Shown one piece after another: positions 1 to 8,859 of a stretch of 64,000 bases of DNA. The notes below the pieces were generated by a model. That model was given only the letters and a program-made list of their open reading frames with translations. It was not told where the DNA came from and did not search any database. Origin of the DNA: Pseudomonas fuscovaginae SE-1 (GTDB lineage Bacteria; Pseudomonadota; Gammaproteobacteria; Pseudomonadales; Pseudomonadaceae); the NCBI RefSeq assembly GCF_000364705.1, contig NZ_AQOH01000312.1, positions 61,569 through 125,568 on the forward strand. Direction: 5' to 3'. Both the position numbers and the translations under genes were made by a program. Within the stretch, counting starts at the first letter, position 1, and every line of letters begins with the position of its first letter.

Positions 1-40
1 TCCAGCTGGGTTCGAGTTTGATACGGTCGTCGTCGGTCAT
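1..40 (-). CDS. ung: Uracil-DNA glycosylase, N-terminal 13 codons only (partial)
   Basis: The reverse strand starts an ATG at position 40 and reads MTDDDRIKLEPSW before the window edge. This closely resembles the N-terminus of Pseudomonas Ung as I remember it (MTDxDDRIKLExSW). Ung removes uracil from DNA in base-excision repair. The gene runs divergently from the hydratase-family gene at 173, so positions 41-172 hold two divergent promoters. The call rests on 13 residues only; the rest of the gene lies outside the window. Confidence 0.65.
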   Translation of the reverse strand, partial: MTDDDRIKLEPSW

Positions 41-172
41 GGCGGGGTCCGGAAATCACAATGGGGCGGACACTAGGGATGCCTACCACGCTTGTCAATT
101 GATCCGACGCATTACCGGCAGTTTCCCACACAAGGATCATACTGAGGATTCAACCCGCAGTCAGAGGTCGCG

Positions 173-1285
173 ATGAACCTGCTTTTCGAAGAACTCATCG
201 GCAGCGATGGCGCCCGGATCGGCATCGCCAGCCTGAATGCCGAACACACCCTCAACGCCCTGTCCCTGCCGATGATCAACGCCCTGCATGAACGGCTCGA
301 TGCCTGGGCCAGGGATCCGCATATGGCCTGCGTACTGTTGCGCGGCAATGGCGCCAAGGCCTTCTGCGCCGGCGGCGAAGTGCGCAGCCTGGCCGAAGCC
401 TGCCGGGCCAGGCCCGGGGAAGTACCGACGCTGGCCGCGGACTTTTTCGCGGCGGAATATCGCCTCGATCATGCGCTGCACACCTACCCCAAGCCGTTGA
501 TCTGCTGGGGCCACGGTTATGTACTGGGCGGCGGGATGGGCTTGTTGCAGGGCGCCAGCATCCGCATCGTCACCCCCGGCAGCCAGTTGGCGATGCCGGA
601 AATCGGCATTGGTCTGTATCCGGATGTCGGCGGCAGTTGGTTCCTGTCCCGGCTGCCCGGCAGGCTGGGGCTGTTCCTCGGCCTGACCGGTGCCCGGATG
701 AACGCCCGCGACGCACTTGACCTCGGGCTGGCCGATCGCATCCTGCGCGACGACCAGCAGGACCAACTGATCGATGGGCTGCTGCAGCTCAACTGGCAGG
801 AACACGCGGCACTGCAGCTCAACAGCCTGCTCAGGGCCCTGGAACATCAGGCACGCGAGCAGCGTCCGGCGGCGCAGTGGCTGCCGCGTCGGGAACGGAT
901 TGACGCCCTGCTGGACGTCGCCGACGTCGGCTGCGCCTGGAAAACACTGGTCCAACACGCCGAGGACGCCGACAGCCTGCTGGCCCAGGCGGCGCGGAAC
1001 CTCAGGGACGGCTGCCCGCTGACCGCACATCTGGTCTGGGAACAGATTGCCCGGGCCCGTCACCGGTCACTGGCCGAGGTGTTTCAGATGGAATACACGA
1101 TGAGCCTGAACTGCTGCCGCCACCCGGAATTCAGCGAAGGCGTGCGCGCCAGGCTGATCGACAAGGACCAGCAGCCGCGCTGGCACTGGCCGGAGGTGAC
1201 AGCCGTCCCGAGAGCGGTGGTCGAGGCGCATTTCCACAAGGCCTGGGAAGGACGGCATCCATTGGCGGACTTGTCGGGTTACTGA
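173..1285 (+). CDS. Enoyl-CoA hydratase/isomerase family protein (3-hydroxyisobutyryl-CoA hydrolase-like)
   Basis: A 370-residue crotonase-fold protein. The oxyanion-hole region GAKAFCAGGEVRSL lies at about residues 60-73, the second glycine-rich loop GGGMGLLQGAS at 119-129, and the active-site stretch MPEIGIGLYPDVGG at 141-154. The length and the PEIGIGLYPDVGG motif fit the longer ECH_2 subfamily (3-hydroxyisobutyryl-CoA hydrolases of valine breakdown) better than ordinary 260-residue enoyl-CoA hydratases. No valine catabolic genes lie next to it, so the substrate is unproven. It is transcribed alone, divergent from ung. The ATG at 173 starts the conserved fold without extra residues. Confidence 0.85.
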   Translation: MNLLFEELIGSDGARIGIASLNAEHTLNALSLPMINALHERLDAWARDPHMACVLLRGNGAKAFCAGGEVRSLAEACRARPGEVPTLAADFFAAEYRLDHALHTYPKPLICWGHGYVLGGGMGLLQGASIRIVTPGSQLAMPEIGIGLYPDVGGSWFLSRLPGRLGLFLGLTGARMNARDALDLGLADRILRDDQQDQLIDGLLQLNWQEHAALQLNSLLRALEHQAREQRPAAQWLPRRERIDALLDVADVGCAWKTLVQHAEDADSLLAQAARNLRDGCPLTAHLVWEQIARARHRSLAEVFQMEYTMSLNCCRHPEFSEGVRARLIDKDQQPRWHWPEVTAVPRAVVEAHFHKAWEGRHPLADLSGY

Positions 1286-1308
1286 ACCGATAACGCCCAA
1301 CCGTCAGC

Positions 1309-1656
1309 CTAGCGCCCCCGTCCGCCATGACCACGTCCGCCGTGATCGTGATCGCCACGCCCACCGCCATGGTCGCCCCAGCCCTGGTAAGGGTAGCCCC
1401 AGCCGCGGTTCGGATAAGGCCGCGGCGACGGGACGTAGTAACGCGGTGCCGAGTAGTAGCGTGGCTGTGGCGCGTAATAGCGAGGTTGCGGGGCATAGTA
1501 GTAGTCCCGACGGTAGTAGGAACCGCCATCGTAGTAGACCGGCGCGGGTGACGTATAAACATCGGAACGGTAGTAGCTCGCGCCGTCCTCGTAGTAAGGC
1601 ACACACGCAGAGAGGGTCAAAGCCAGGCTTGCCGTGAGAAGAAGTCGAAGATGCAT
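1309..1656 (-). CDS. Small Tyr/Pro-rich lipoprotein with a Gly-His-Arg-rich tail
   Basis: A 115-residue protein starting at the ATG at 1656. An N-terminal signal ends in a lipobox-like LTLSAC with Cys at about residue 17, so it is probably a lipoprotein. The middle is low-complexity and Tyr-rich, with repeated units of the type YAPQPRYY, and the last 25 or so residues are Gly/His/Asp/Arg-rich (DHGGRG repeats). I do not recognise a family beyond similar YXP-rich envelope lipoproteins. The open frame extends upstream to 1941, but that extension lacks a signal peptide and runs through another coding region, so I chose the start that begins the signal peptide. It converges with the gene at 173. 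Confidence 0.7.
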   Translation of the reverse strand: MHLRLLLTASLALTLSACVPYYEDGASYYRSDVYTSPAPVYYDGGSYYRRDYYYAPQPRYYAPQPRYYSAPRYYVPSPRPYPNRGWGYPYQGWGDHGGGRGDHDHGGRGHGGRGR

Positions 1657-1852
1657 GGCGGCCTCCCGGACCGCGAAGAAGCCGTGCCAGCGACGCTGGT
1701 CGGCATACGCCGACAGGAACGTCGACGCATGCCTATAAGACCGTAAAACCCTGCTGAAGTGCCGTTTGGCAATATTTGGAAACACGCTTCCAGGAGCGAT
1801 GGCAACGACTCCAGCAGCCGCTACACAGACAACACCCTCCTGGACTGCCCCC

Positions 1853-2689
1853 TCATGGACGCGCGTTGATCTGCTGTTGCAGATTCTGGATCTGGCTCTG
1901 CAGCGTATTGATGTTGCGCGTGACCTGGCCACGGAAGGCATCGAACTCCGCCGTGCTCGCGCCCTGGCCAGCCGCCTGGCGATTGTCCTGCTCGCTCTTG
2001 AGCACGATCATGTCCTGCTCCAGGCGCTCCAGCGCCGCACTCGGATTGCCCTGCTTCTTCAGCGCGGCGATATCCGCCGCATGGCTCTTGAGTTCGGCAT
2101 CGACCTTGCCGTTATCCGACTGGGCCGCCTTCAGCGCCGCCAGGTCGGTCGCCATGCTCTTGAGCTGAGCCTGCAATTGAGCGTTGGCCGCCTGCAGATC
2201 CGCGGTCTGTGCGTTCATTTTCTGCAGACGCTGATCCAGTCCGGTCTGCTGGCCGGCAACACCCTGCTGCTGGCGATCCTGCTCCTGCAATTTGCCCTCG
2301 AGCTGCCGGACCTGCAGCTTCAATGCCTCGGTATCGCTGTTGGCACTCGACTCGCTGGAAGCCACCTTGCCGGAGATCGCCTGCAGGCGCCCCGCCGCTT
2401 CCTCGCTGATCCGCGCAAAGCTCTCCTGGGTGGCCACCAGTTGCTGCTCCATCAGCGAAATCTGCTGGAAGCTCCACCAGGCCAGCCCGGCGAAGGCGAA
2501 GAACAGCGCGCCCACCAGCGCCCACAACGGGCCGGTGCTCGCCGCCTTGACCTTGACCACCGGCGTGCTGCGCGAAGCCACCCGGGTACGCTCACGGGCG
2601 GCGGGGGTGCTCGGAAAATCGTCGTCATCCTCCACATCGGCCCGAAGGCTCGGTACATCGTCGAAATCGTCGTTGGCATCGTTACGCAT
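1853..2689 (-). CDS. Single-pass membrane coiled-coil protein, unknown function
   Basis: A 278-residue protein. Residues 1-50 are an acidic then basic cytoplasmic segment, one hydrophobic helix spans about 53-74 (LWALVGALFFAFAGLAWW), and the remainder is a long Gln/Glu/Lys/Ala-rich coiled coil with heptad-like spacing, probably periplasmic. There is no cleavage site, so it is a type II membrane protein. Such proteins are common in Pseudomonas and are often labelled ATPase in databases, but no Walker motif is visible here. It lies downstream of the SDR gene on the same strand after a gap of 114 bases. The product is real by codon bias; its role is unknown. Confidence 0.8.
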   Translation of the reverse strand: MRNDANDDFDDVPSLRADVEDDDDFPSTPAARERTRVASRSTPVVKVKAASTGPLWALVGALFFAFAGLAWWSFQQISLMEQQLVATQESFARISEEAAGRLQAISGKVASSESSANSDTEALKLQVRQLEGKLQEQDRQQQGVAGQQTGLDQRLQKMNAQTADLQAANAQLQAQLKSMATDLAALKAAQSDNGKVDAELKSHAADIAALKKQGNPSAALERLEQDMIVLKSEQDNRQAAGQGASTAEFDAFRGQVTRNINTLQSQIQNLQQQINARP

Positions 2690-2803
2690 GAAAGAACCTT
2701 TCCGAACCAGGTTGATGGCGAAATGCCCGAGTATAAACCCGTTGCCCGCCGCTCTGATCGACTCTTAACCGGGCATTCGGTTCAGCATCGGTTATCGAAT
2801 GTT

Positions 2804-3802
2804 TCAGCGGCCAGCCGACTCCTGGGCCTGCCACCAGTGGCAGAACTCGTCCAGCGCGGCCCACAGGCTGACTTTGGGCGCGTACCCCAGATAATGCCGT
2901 GCACGGCTGATGTCCAGGGTGAAATCCTTGTTCATCACCTGCATCCCGAGTCGCGACAGGGTCGGCTCAGGGCGCCCCGGCCACAGCGCGCAGACCGCCT
3001 CATTGAGCGCCGCAACGCTGTAAGCCAGGCCATAGGAACGGTAGCGCGTCACCTGTGGCACCTGCATCTGGCGCATCACGTAGTTGACCACATCCCACAA
3101 CGGCACCGGCGTGCCGTTGCTGATGTTGTAGACCTTGCCCAGCGCCGAACCGCTGGCCTGCAGGCAACTCAGCAGTGCCTCGTTGAGGTTCTGCACACTG
3201 GTGAAGTCGACCTTGTTCAGGCCGTTGCCGACGATCGCCAGGCGGCCCTTGCGCTGCATCCTCAACAGCCGCGGGAAGATGCTCATGTCGCCGGCGCCGG
3301 TGACGAAACGCGGCCGCAGGGCGAGCACTTCCAGGCCGAACTCCTGGGCACCGAAGACCTTCTGCTCGGCGAGAAACTTGGTGGCCGCGTAGGGATGCCG
3401 GAAACGCCTGGGCACCTGCTCCTCGGTCAGCCCCAGGTGCGAACGGCCGTCGAAATACACCGACGGAGAAGAAAGATGCACCAGGCGTCGCACCTGTTCC
3501 TTGAGACAGGCTTCAACGACATTCTCGGTGACCAGCACATTGCCCTGATGAAATTCCTGGTAGCGCCCCCACAGCCCCACGGCACCGGCGCAATGCACCA
3601 CCGCCTCGACGTCCCGGCACAGCTCGCGTACCAATTGCGGATCACTCAGGTCGCCCTGGACGAACTCGGCCCCCCGGCGCACCAGATGCTCGACGCCCTC
3701 GGCCCGGCGGCCGTTGACCCGCACCGCATAGCCCTGCTCCAGGGCGCAACGGGCAAAGCGCCCGCCGATAAAGCCGCTCGCGCCGGTGACCAGAATTTTC
3801 AT
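2804..3802 (-). CDS. NAD(P)-dependent epimerase/dehydratase (extended SDR, 3-beta-HSD-like)
   Basis: A 332-residue extended short-chain dehydrogenase/reductase. The N-terminal MKILVTGASGFIGG carries the GxxGxxG dinucleotide-binding motif. The active-site YxxxK appears as YAATK at about 140, preceded by a Ser-rich LSSPSVY. The C-terminal half is the variable substrate domain of the 3-beta-hydroxysteroid dehydrogenase/NAD-epimerase superfamily. It sits between argP and the coiled-coil gene, the same order I recall near PAO1 argP. The substrate cannot be told from sequence. Confidence 0.85.
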   Translation of the reverse strand: MKILVTGASGFIGGRFARCALEQGYAVRVNGRRAEGVEHLVRRGAEFVQGDLSDPQLVRELCRDVEAVVHCAGAVGLWGRYQEFHQGNVLVTENVVEACLKEQVRRLVHLSSPSVYFDGRSHLGLTEEQVPRRFRHPYAATKFLAEQKVFGAQEFGLEVLALRPRFVTGAGDMSIFPRLLRMQRKGRLAIVGNGLNKVDFTSVQNLNEALLSCLQASGSALGKVYNISNGTPVPLWDVVNYVMRQMQVPQVTRYRSYGLAYSVAALNEAVCALWPGRPEPTLSRLGMQVMNKDFTLDISRARHYLGYAPKVSLWAALDEFCHWWQAQESAGR

Positions 3803-3853
3803 GTCGTCTCCAAATACCTTGATTCGTGTTGCCTGCTACTTAAACGCTGTCGA

Positions 3854-4747
3854 TCACGCCAGAGGCACCAGCCACTGTGCGGCCGAGCGTGCCAGGTGCT
3901 CCGTGAGGCGCCCCAGCAACTGGCCGCCGTTGCGCCAATGATGCCAGTACAACGGCACATCGACCGGCCGATCCACAATCAATTCCACCAATTGCCCATG
4001 GGCCAGATGCTCACGGACTTGCAATTCAGGCACCAGGCCCCAGCCCAGGCCGGCCTCACTCATGCGTAGAAAACCCTCGGATGAGGGGCACAGATGATGT
4101 TCGAAACCGCCCTCTACCCCCAGCGCGGCAAGATAGCGATGTTGCAACAGGTCATCCGGACCGAACACCAGCGCCGGCGCCCGAGCGAGCGAGTGGACAT
4201 CGACCCCGCCAGGGAAATGCCGGTCCATGAAGGCCGGTGTGGCCAACGCCCGATAGCGCATGGCGCCCAGCAGCAGGCTGCGTGCACCGGCTACCGGGCG
4301 TTCGCTGGCACAGAGACAGGCCGCCACCTCGCCGGCACGCATGCGCTTGAGGCCAACGGTCTGGTCTTCCACCACCAGCTCCAGCAACAGATGATTGGCG
4401 ACGCAGAAATCCCCTATCGCCTGCGCCCACCAGGTCGCCAGGCTGTCGGCGTTCAGTGCGATGCGCAGGCGCTCCGGCTGCCCCTCCTCATCCAGCGCCG
4501 GGAGCTGGCCCTGCAGATCGCGTTCGAGCAGGCGCACCTGCTGCACATGGTTGAGCAGGCGCCGGCCGATTTCGGTCGGACTCGGCGGCGTGGCCCGCAC
4601 CAGCACCGGCTGACCGACCCGTGCCTCAAGCAGTTTGATCCGCTGCGACACCGCCGACTGCGACAACCCCAGCACCTGCGCCGCGCGATCGAAGCCGGCC
4701 TGCTCGACCACGGCGGCCAGAGCGGAAAGCAACTTGTAGTCGAACAT
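3854..4747 (-). CDS. argP: LysR-type regulator ArgP (IciA)
   Basis: 297 residues from the ATG at 4747 (MFDYKLLSALAAVV), the usual ArgP N-terminus. The longer open frame to 4828 adds residues not found in the family. The winged helix-turn-helix spans about residues 3-60 (FDRAAQVLGLSQSAVSQRIK), followed by the LysR effector domain. ArgP senses lysine/arginine and activates the divergent amino-acid exporter gene, here the LysE-family gene at 4846. The 98-base intergenic region between them must hold the ArgP operator. The head-to-head pairing strongly supports the call. Confidence 0.92.
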   Translation of the reverse strand: MFDYKLLSALAAVVEQAGFDRAAQVLGLSQSAVSQRIKLLEARVGQPVLVRATPPSPTEIGRRLLNHVQQVRLLERDLQGQLPALDEEGQPERLRIALNADSLATWWAQAIGDFCVANHLLLELVVEDQTVGLKRMRAGEVAACLCASERPVAGARSLLLGAMRYRALATPAFMDRHFPGGVDVHSLARAPALVFGPDDLLQHRYLAALGVEGGFEHHLCPSSEGFLRMSEAGLGWGLVPELQVREHLAHGQLVELIVDRPVDVPLYWHHWRNGGQLLGRLTEHLARSAAQWLVPLA

Positions 4748-4845
4748 CAGCTTTCCTAATGAGCGATCACCAATATTGATTTTTCTTATACAGGATAGCG
4801 CCGGAGAATGCGCGCCAGGATTCACCAACGAGGAGCACCCTCAAC

Positions 4846-5448
4846 ATGTGGCAGAGTTATGTGAACGGCCTGCTGGTGGCCGCCGGGCTGATCATGGCGA
4901 TCGGTACCCAGAACGCCTTTGTCCTGGCCCAGAGCCTGCGCCGCGAACATCACCTGCCGGTCGCCGCGCTGTGCGTCGCCTGTGACGCGATCCTCGTGGC
5001 GGCCGGTGTGTTCGGCCTGGCCACCGTGCTGGCCCATAACCCGACGCTGCTGGCCGTCGCCCGCTGGGGCGGTGCCGCGTTCCTGATCTGGTATGGCGGC
5101 CAGGCCCTGCGCCGCGCCTGCTCGCGGCAGAGCCTGCAGCAGGGCGAGGGCCAGAGCGTACGCTCGTTGCGCGCCGTGCTGCTCAGCGCTCTGGCGGTGA
5201 CCCTGCTCAACCCGCATGTGTACCTCGATACCGTGCTGCTGATCGGCTCCCTCGGTGCCCAGCAGAGCGAACCCGGGGCCTACGTCGTCGGTGCCGCCAG
5301 CGCTTCGCTGCTGTGGTTCTTCACCCTGGCCCTGGGCGCTGCGTGGCTGGCGCCCTGGCTGGCGCGCCCGGCAACCTGGCGCGTCCTCGACCTGCTGGTG
5401 GCGGCGATGATGTTCGGCGTGGCGGCGCAACTGATTGCGGCCGGGTAA
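4846..5448 (+). CDS. lysE: LysE/ArgO family amino-acid exporter
   Basis: A 200-residue inner-membrane protein with about five to six hydrophobic helices. The family signature GTQNAFVLAQSLRREH lies near residues 21-36, and LLSALAVTLLNPHVYLDTVL in the middle matches the conserved NPHxYLDT segment. LysE/ArgO proteins export arginine and lysine, protecting the cell from dipeptide-derived excess. A ribosome-binding site (GAGGAGC) lies about 10 bases upstream of the ATG. It is divergent from argP, its likely activator. Confidence 0.92.
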   Translation: MWQSYVNGLLVAAGLIMAIGTQNAFVLAQSLRREHHLPVAALCVACDAILVAAGVFGLATVLAHNPTLLAVARWGGAAFLIWYGGQALRRACSRQSLQQGEGQSVRSLRAVLLSALAVTLLNPHVYLDTVLLIGSLGAQQSEPGAYVVGAASASLLWFFTLALGAAWLAPWLARPATWRVLDLLVAAMMFGVAAQLIAAG

Positions 5449-5623
5449 CGGGACAAAAGGCTCTGGAACCTTTATCCCACACAGTTGTTGCGTGGTTAAG
5501 CCGCTACCCCGGTGCTATGATCGGAGACCTGCGCCGCAAGGGGTAAAAACTCCACGGCGCATTGTCGGGCCGCCCGTGATCGGCCTTGCGCTCCCCGCAA
5601 CTGACCTGATTAGGAGAATAACC

Positions 5624-6220
5624 ATGGCTTTCGAATTGCCGCCGCTGCCCTACGCACACGATGCCCTGCAGCCGCACATCTCCAAGGAAACCCTGGAGTT
5701 CCACCACGACAAGCACCACAACACCTATGTCGTGAACCTGAACAACCTGGTGCCAGGCACCGAGTTCGAAGGCAAGACTCTGGAAGAGATCGTCAAGACT
5801 TCGTCGGGTGGCATCTTCAACAACGCCGCTCAAGTCTGGAACCACACCTTCTACTGGAACTGCCTGGCGCCAAACGCCGGCGGTCAGCCTACCGGTGCCC
5901 TGGCCGACGCGATCAACGCCGCCTTCGGTTCGTTCGACAAGTTCAAGGAAGAGTTCACCAAGACTTCCGTCGGCACCTTCGGCTCCGGCTGGGGCTGGCT
6001 GGTGAAGAAGGCTGACGGCTCCCTGGCCCTGGCCAGCACCATCGGCGCCGGCAACCCGCTGACCAGCGGCGACACCCCGCTGCTGACCTGCGACGTCTGG
6101 GAACACGCCTACTACATCGACTACCGCAACGTGCGTCCAAAGTATGTCGAGGCGTTCTGGAACCTGGTGAACTGGAAATTCGTCGCCGAGCAGTTCGAAG
6201 GCAAGACCTTCACCGCTTGA
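5624..6220 (+). CDS. sodB: Superoxide dismutase [Fe]
   Basis: 198 residues, typical of SodB. The start ATG at 5624 follows AGGAGAATAACC, a strong ribosome-binding site; the frame is open further upstream but without one. Metal ligands are visible: His in HHDKHHNTYV, His in WNHTFYWNCL, and the DVWEHAYYIDYRN motif holding Asp and His. The iron-type signature is supported by AQVWNHTFYWNCL. The enzyme dismutates superoxide in the cytoplasm. It lies between the LysE exporter and bifA, as in PAO1, and a strong terminator follows at 6238. Confidence 0.97.
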   Translation: MAFELPPLPYAHDALQPHISKETLEFHHDKHHNTYVVNLNNLVPGTEFEGKTLEEIVKTSSGGIFNNAAQVWNHTFYWNCLAPNAGGQPTGALADAINAAFGSFDKFKEEFTKTSVGTFGSGWGWLVKKADGSLALASTIGAGNPLTSGDTPLLTCDVWEHAYYIDYRNVRPKYVEAFWNLVNWKFVAEQFEGKTFTA

Positions 6221-6237
6221 GACTGAAGCCCACCTTC

Positions 6238-6265
6238 AAAAAAACCCGACTTGTCGGGTTTTTTT
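6238..6265 (+). terminator. Rho-independent terminator of sodB
   Basis: An A-run, then stem CCCGAC, loop TT, GTCGGG and seven or so T residues, 18 bases after the sodB stop codon. It is a textbook intrinsic terminator. The A-run makes it partly symmetric, so it could also stop antisense transcription. Confidence 0.92.
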
Positions 6266-6643
6266 ATGCCTGGACGAATGCCTGAGCGAACCAGGCTTGA
6301 GGGCTGGGTGCAGACAACGAGAGCAGGCTTTCATGGACGAGCCCGGCGCCTACAGATCGCAGGCGTAGGCGGGCTTGCCGGCGAAAAGGCCATCGCCTTG
6401 CGCGCCATTGCCGAAACGACTGAGCCGACTCGCGCCAAGTCAGCTAAATTGAAGGATGTGCCCTCAAGTTGGACCGCTCCCCTACCGACACAGTACCTGA
6501 TGAACCCAAAGGGACGGAAACCGCGTTTTGGTCAAGCATACGTACCGATCATCCCCCGCCACATTGTCCCTTTGACTGCCGGGGCCGGATTGCCAATACT
6601 CATGGCAACTTGATGCTACCTGCACGGAACAAGGAATAGCCCT
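6266..6643. other. 378-base gap between sodB terminator and bifA
   Basis: No convincing gene. Positions 6341-6374 contain an imperfect inverted repeat (GCCCGGCGCCTAC / GTAGGCGGGC), followed by a REP-like GGCGGGCTTGCCGGCGAA at about 6368-6385. The remainder is presumably the bifA promoter and leader. The frame at 6251-6613 is open but starts inside the terminator and shows no recognisable protein. Confidence 0.6.
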
Positions 6644-8698
6644 TTGAAGCTGGAACTCAAGAACAGCTTGTCGGTGAAGTTGCTCCGGGTCGTGCTGTTG
6701 TCGGCATTGATTGTCGGCGTGGTACTGAGCTGCGCGCAAATCGTGTTCGACGCCTACAAGACCCGCCAGGCGGTCGCCAGCGACGCCCAGCGGATCCTCG
6801 ACATGTTCCGCGACCCCTCGACCCAGGCCGTCTACAGCCTTGATCGGGAAATGGGCATGCAGGTGATCGAGGGCCTGTTCCAGGATCAATCCGTGCGCAT
6901 GGCCTCCATCGGTCATCCCAACGAAACCATGCTCGCGGAGAAGTCCCGCGACCTGCAGACTTCCTCCAGCCGCTGGCTTACCGACCTGATCCTCGGCCAG
7001 GAACGCACCTTCACCACCCAACTGGTCGGCCGTGGCCCCTACAGCGAATACTACGGCGACCTGAGCATCACCCTCGATACCGCCACCTATGGCCAGAGCT
7101 TCATCATCAGTTCGGTGATCATCTTCATCTCCGGCGTATTGCGGGCCCTGTTGATGGCACTGGTGCTGTATCTGGTCTACCACTGGCTATTGACCAAACC
7201 ACTGTCGCGGATCATCGAGCACCTGAGCAACATCAACCCGGATCGCCCGGCGGCGAATCAGTTGCCACTGCTCAGGGGCCACGAAACCAACGAACTGGGG
7301 ATCTGGATCAATACCGCCAACCAGTTGCTGGCCTCGATCGAGCGCAACACCCACCTGCGTCACGAGGCGGAAAACAGCCTGCTGCGCATGTCCCAGTACG
7401 ATTTCCTCACCGGCCTGCCGAACCGCCTGCAACTGCAACAGCAACTGGACAAGATCCTGATCGACGCCGGCCGCCTGCAGCGCCGGGTCGCGGTGCTGGT
7501 GGTCGGCCTCGACGACTTCAAGGGCATAAACGAACAGTTCGGCTACCAGACCGGCGACCAGTTGCTGCTGGCCCTGGCCGACCGCCTGCGCGCCCACAGC
7601 GGCCGTCTCGGAGCCCTCGCACGCCTGGGGGGCGATCAGTTCTCCCTGGTCCAGGCCGATATCGAACAGCCCTACGAGGCCGCCGAGCTGGCGCAAAGCA
7701 TTCTCGACGACCTGGAAGCGCCCTTCGCCCTCGACCATCAGGAAATCCGCCTGCGCGCGACCATCGGCATCACCCTGTTTCCGGAAGATGGCGACAGCAC
7801 CGAGAAGCTGCTGCAGAAAGCCGAACAGACCATGACCCTGGCCAAGAGCCGCTCGCGCAACCGCTATCAGTTCTATATCGCCAGCGTCGACAGCGAGATG
7901 CGCCGCCGCCGCGAGCTGGAAAAGGATCTGCGCGAAGCCCTCGACCGCAACCAGTTCTATCTGGTCTACCAGCCCCAGATCAGCTATCGCGACCACCGGG
8001 TGGTCGGCGTCGAGGCATTGATCCGCTGGCAGCATCCGGAACACGGCCTGGTCCCGCCGGACCAGTTCATCCCGCTGGCCGAACAGAACGGCACGATCAT
8101 CGCCATCGGCGAGTGGGTGCTGGACCAGGCCTGCCGCCAACTGCGCGAATGGCACGACCTGGGCTTCAGCGACCTGCGCATGGCGGTCAATCTGTCCACC
8201 GTGCAACTGCACCACGCCGAGCTGCCGCGGGTGGTCAACAACCTGCTGCAGATGTACCGCCTGCCGCCACGCAGCCTCGAACTGGAGGTCACCGAAACCG
8301 GCCTGATGGAAGACATCAGCACCGCTGCCCAGCACCTGCTGAGCCTTCGCCGTTCCGGCGCGCTGATCGCCATCGACGACTTCGGTACCGGCTATTCGTC
8401 GCTGAGCTACCTAAAGAGCCTGCCGCTGGACAAGATCAAGATCGACAAGAGCTTCGTCCAGGACCTGCTGGAGGACGACGACGATGCGACCATCGTCCGG
8501 GCGATCATCCAGTTGGGCAAGAGCCTCGGCATGCAGGTGATCGCCGAGGGCGTGGAAACCGTCGAGCAGGAGGCCTACATCATTGCCGAAGGCTGTCATG
8601 AGGGCCAGGGCTATCACTACAGCAAGCCACTGCCGGCCCGCGAACTGGGCGCCTATCTCAAGCAGGCCCAGCGCAGCAACGCGGCGATGCTCCAGTAA
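6644..8698 (+). CDS. bifA: c-di-GMP phosphodiesterase BifA (degenerate GGDEF + EAL)
   Basis: 684 residues starting at a TTG preceded by AAGGAA, since no ATG fits. An N-terminal membrane segment (about 12-32) and a second near 145-170 flank a periplasmic domain, followed by a GGDEF domain whose active site reads GGDQF (about 329-333) and an EAL domain with EALIRWQHPEHG (near 456) and DDFGTGYSSLSYL (near 576). GGDQF is the known degenerate signature of BifA, which breaks down c-di-GMP and controls the biofilm-to-swarming switch. Position right after sodB matches PAO1. Its EAL catalytic residues look intact. Confidence 0.93.
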   Translation: MKLELKNSLSVKLLRVVLLSALIVGVVLSCAQIVFDAYKTRQAVASDAQRILDMFRDPSTQAVYSLDREMGMQVIEGLFQDQSVRMASIGHPNETMLAEKSRDLQTSSSRWLTDLILGQERTFTTQLVGRGPYSEYYGDLSITLDTATYGQSFIISSVIIFISGVLRALLMALVLYLVYHWLLTKPLSRIIEHLSNINPDRPAANQLPLLRGHETNELGIWINTANQLLASIERNTHLRHEAENSLLRMSQYDFLTGLPNRLQLQQQLDKILIDAGRLQRRVAVLVVGLDDFKGINEQFGYQTGDQLLLALADRLRAHSGRLGALARLGGDQFSLVQADIEQPYEAAELAQSILDDLEAPFALDHQEIRLRATIGITLFPEDGDSTEKLLQKAEQTMTLAKSRSRNRYQFYIASVDSEMRRRRELEKDLREALDRNQFYLVYQPQISYRDHRVVGVEALIRWQHPEHGLVPPDQFIPLAEQNGTIIAIGEWVLDQACRQLREWHDLGFSDLRMAVNLSTVQLHHAELPRVVNNLLQMYRLPPRSLELEVTETGLMEDISTAAQHLLSLRRSGALIAIDDFGTGYSSLSYLKSLPLDKIKIDKSFVQDLLEDDDDATIVRAIIQLGKSLGMQVIAEGVETVEQEAYIIAEGCHEGQGYHYSKPLPARELGAYLKQAQRSNAAMLQ

Positions 8699-8772
8699 TC
8701 ACCGCCTTACGCATATACCCAGCGGTAATCAATCAACAGATTATTAGTAAATATTTCAAAGACTAATCCTTT

Positions 8773-8803
8773 ACACAAAATGCATATCTTTCGCATTATG
8801 TGT
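8773..8803. promoter_or_regulatory. 31-base inverted repeat, probable operator of the imelysin operon
   Basis: ACACAAAATGC (8773-8783) and GCATTATGTGT (8793-8803) are inverted repeats with 10 of 11 matching positions around a 9-base spacer. The site lies in AT-rich DNA 57 bases before the imelysin start. The inner 19 bases have the size and symmetry of a Fur box but match the GATAATGATAATCATTATC consensus poorly. The iron-related genes downstream make Fur or another metal regulator the first candidate. Confidence 0.5.
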
Positions 8804-8859
8804 CGGTTTTGCGCTTCCCCGCGCGCACTCGTCCAACCTCTCGAAGCAGGATACCCGCC

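Noticed and set aside
1766..4069. A 767-codon plus-strand frame opposite the coiled-coil and SDR genes
   Set aside because: Antisense shadow; composition typical of reversed Pseudomonas coding DNA, and no ribosome-binding site or domain.
8773..8803. A canonical Fur box
   Set aside because: Only about 7 of 19 positions agree with the consensus, so I call it an inverted repeat of unknown regulator.
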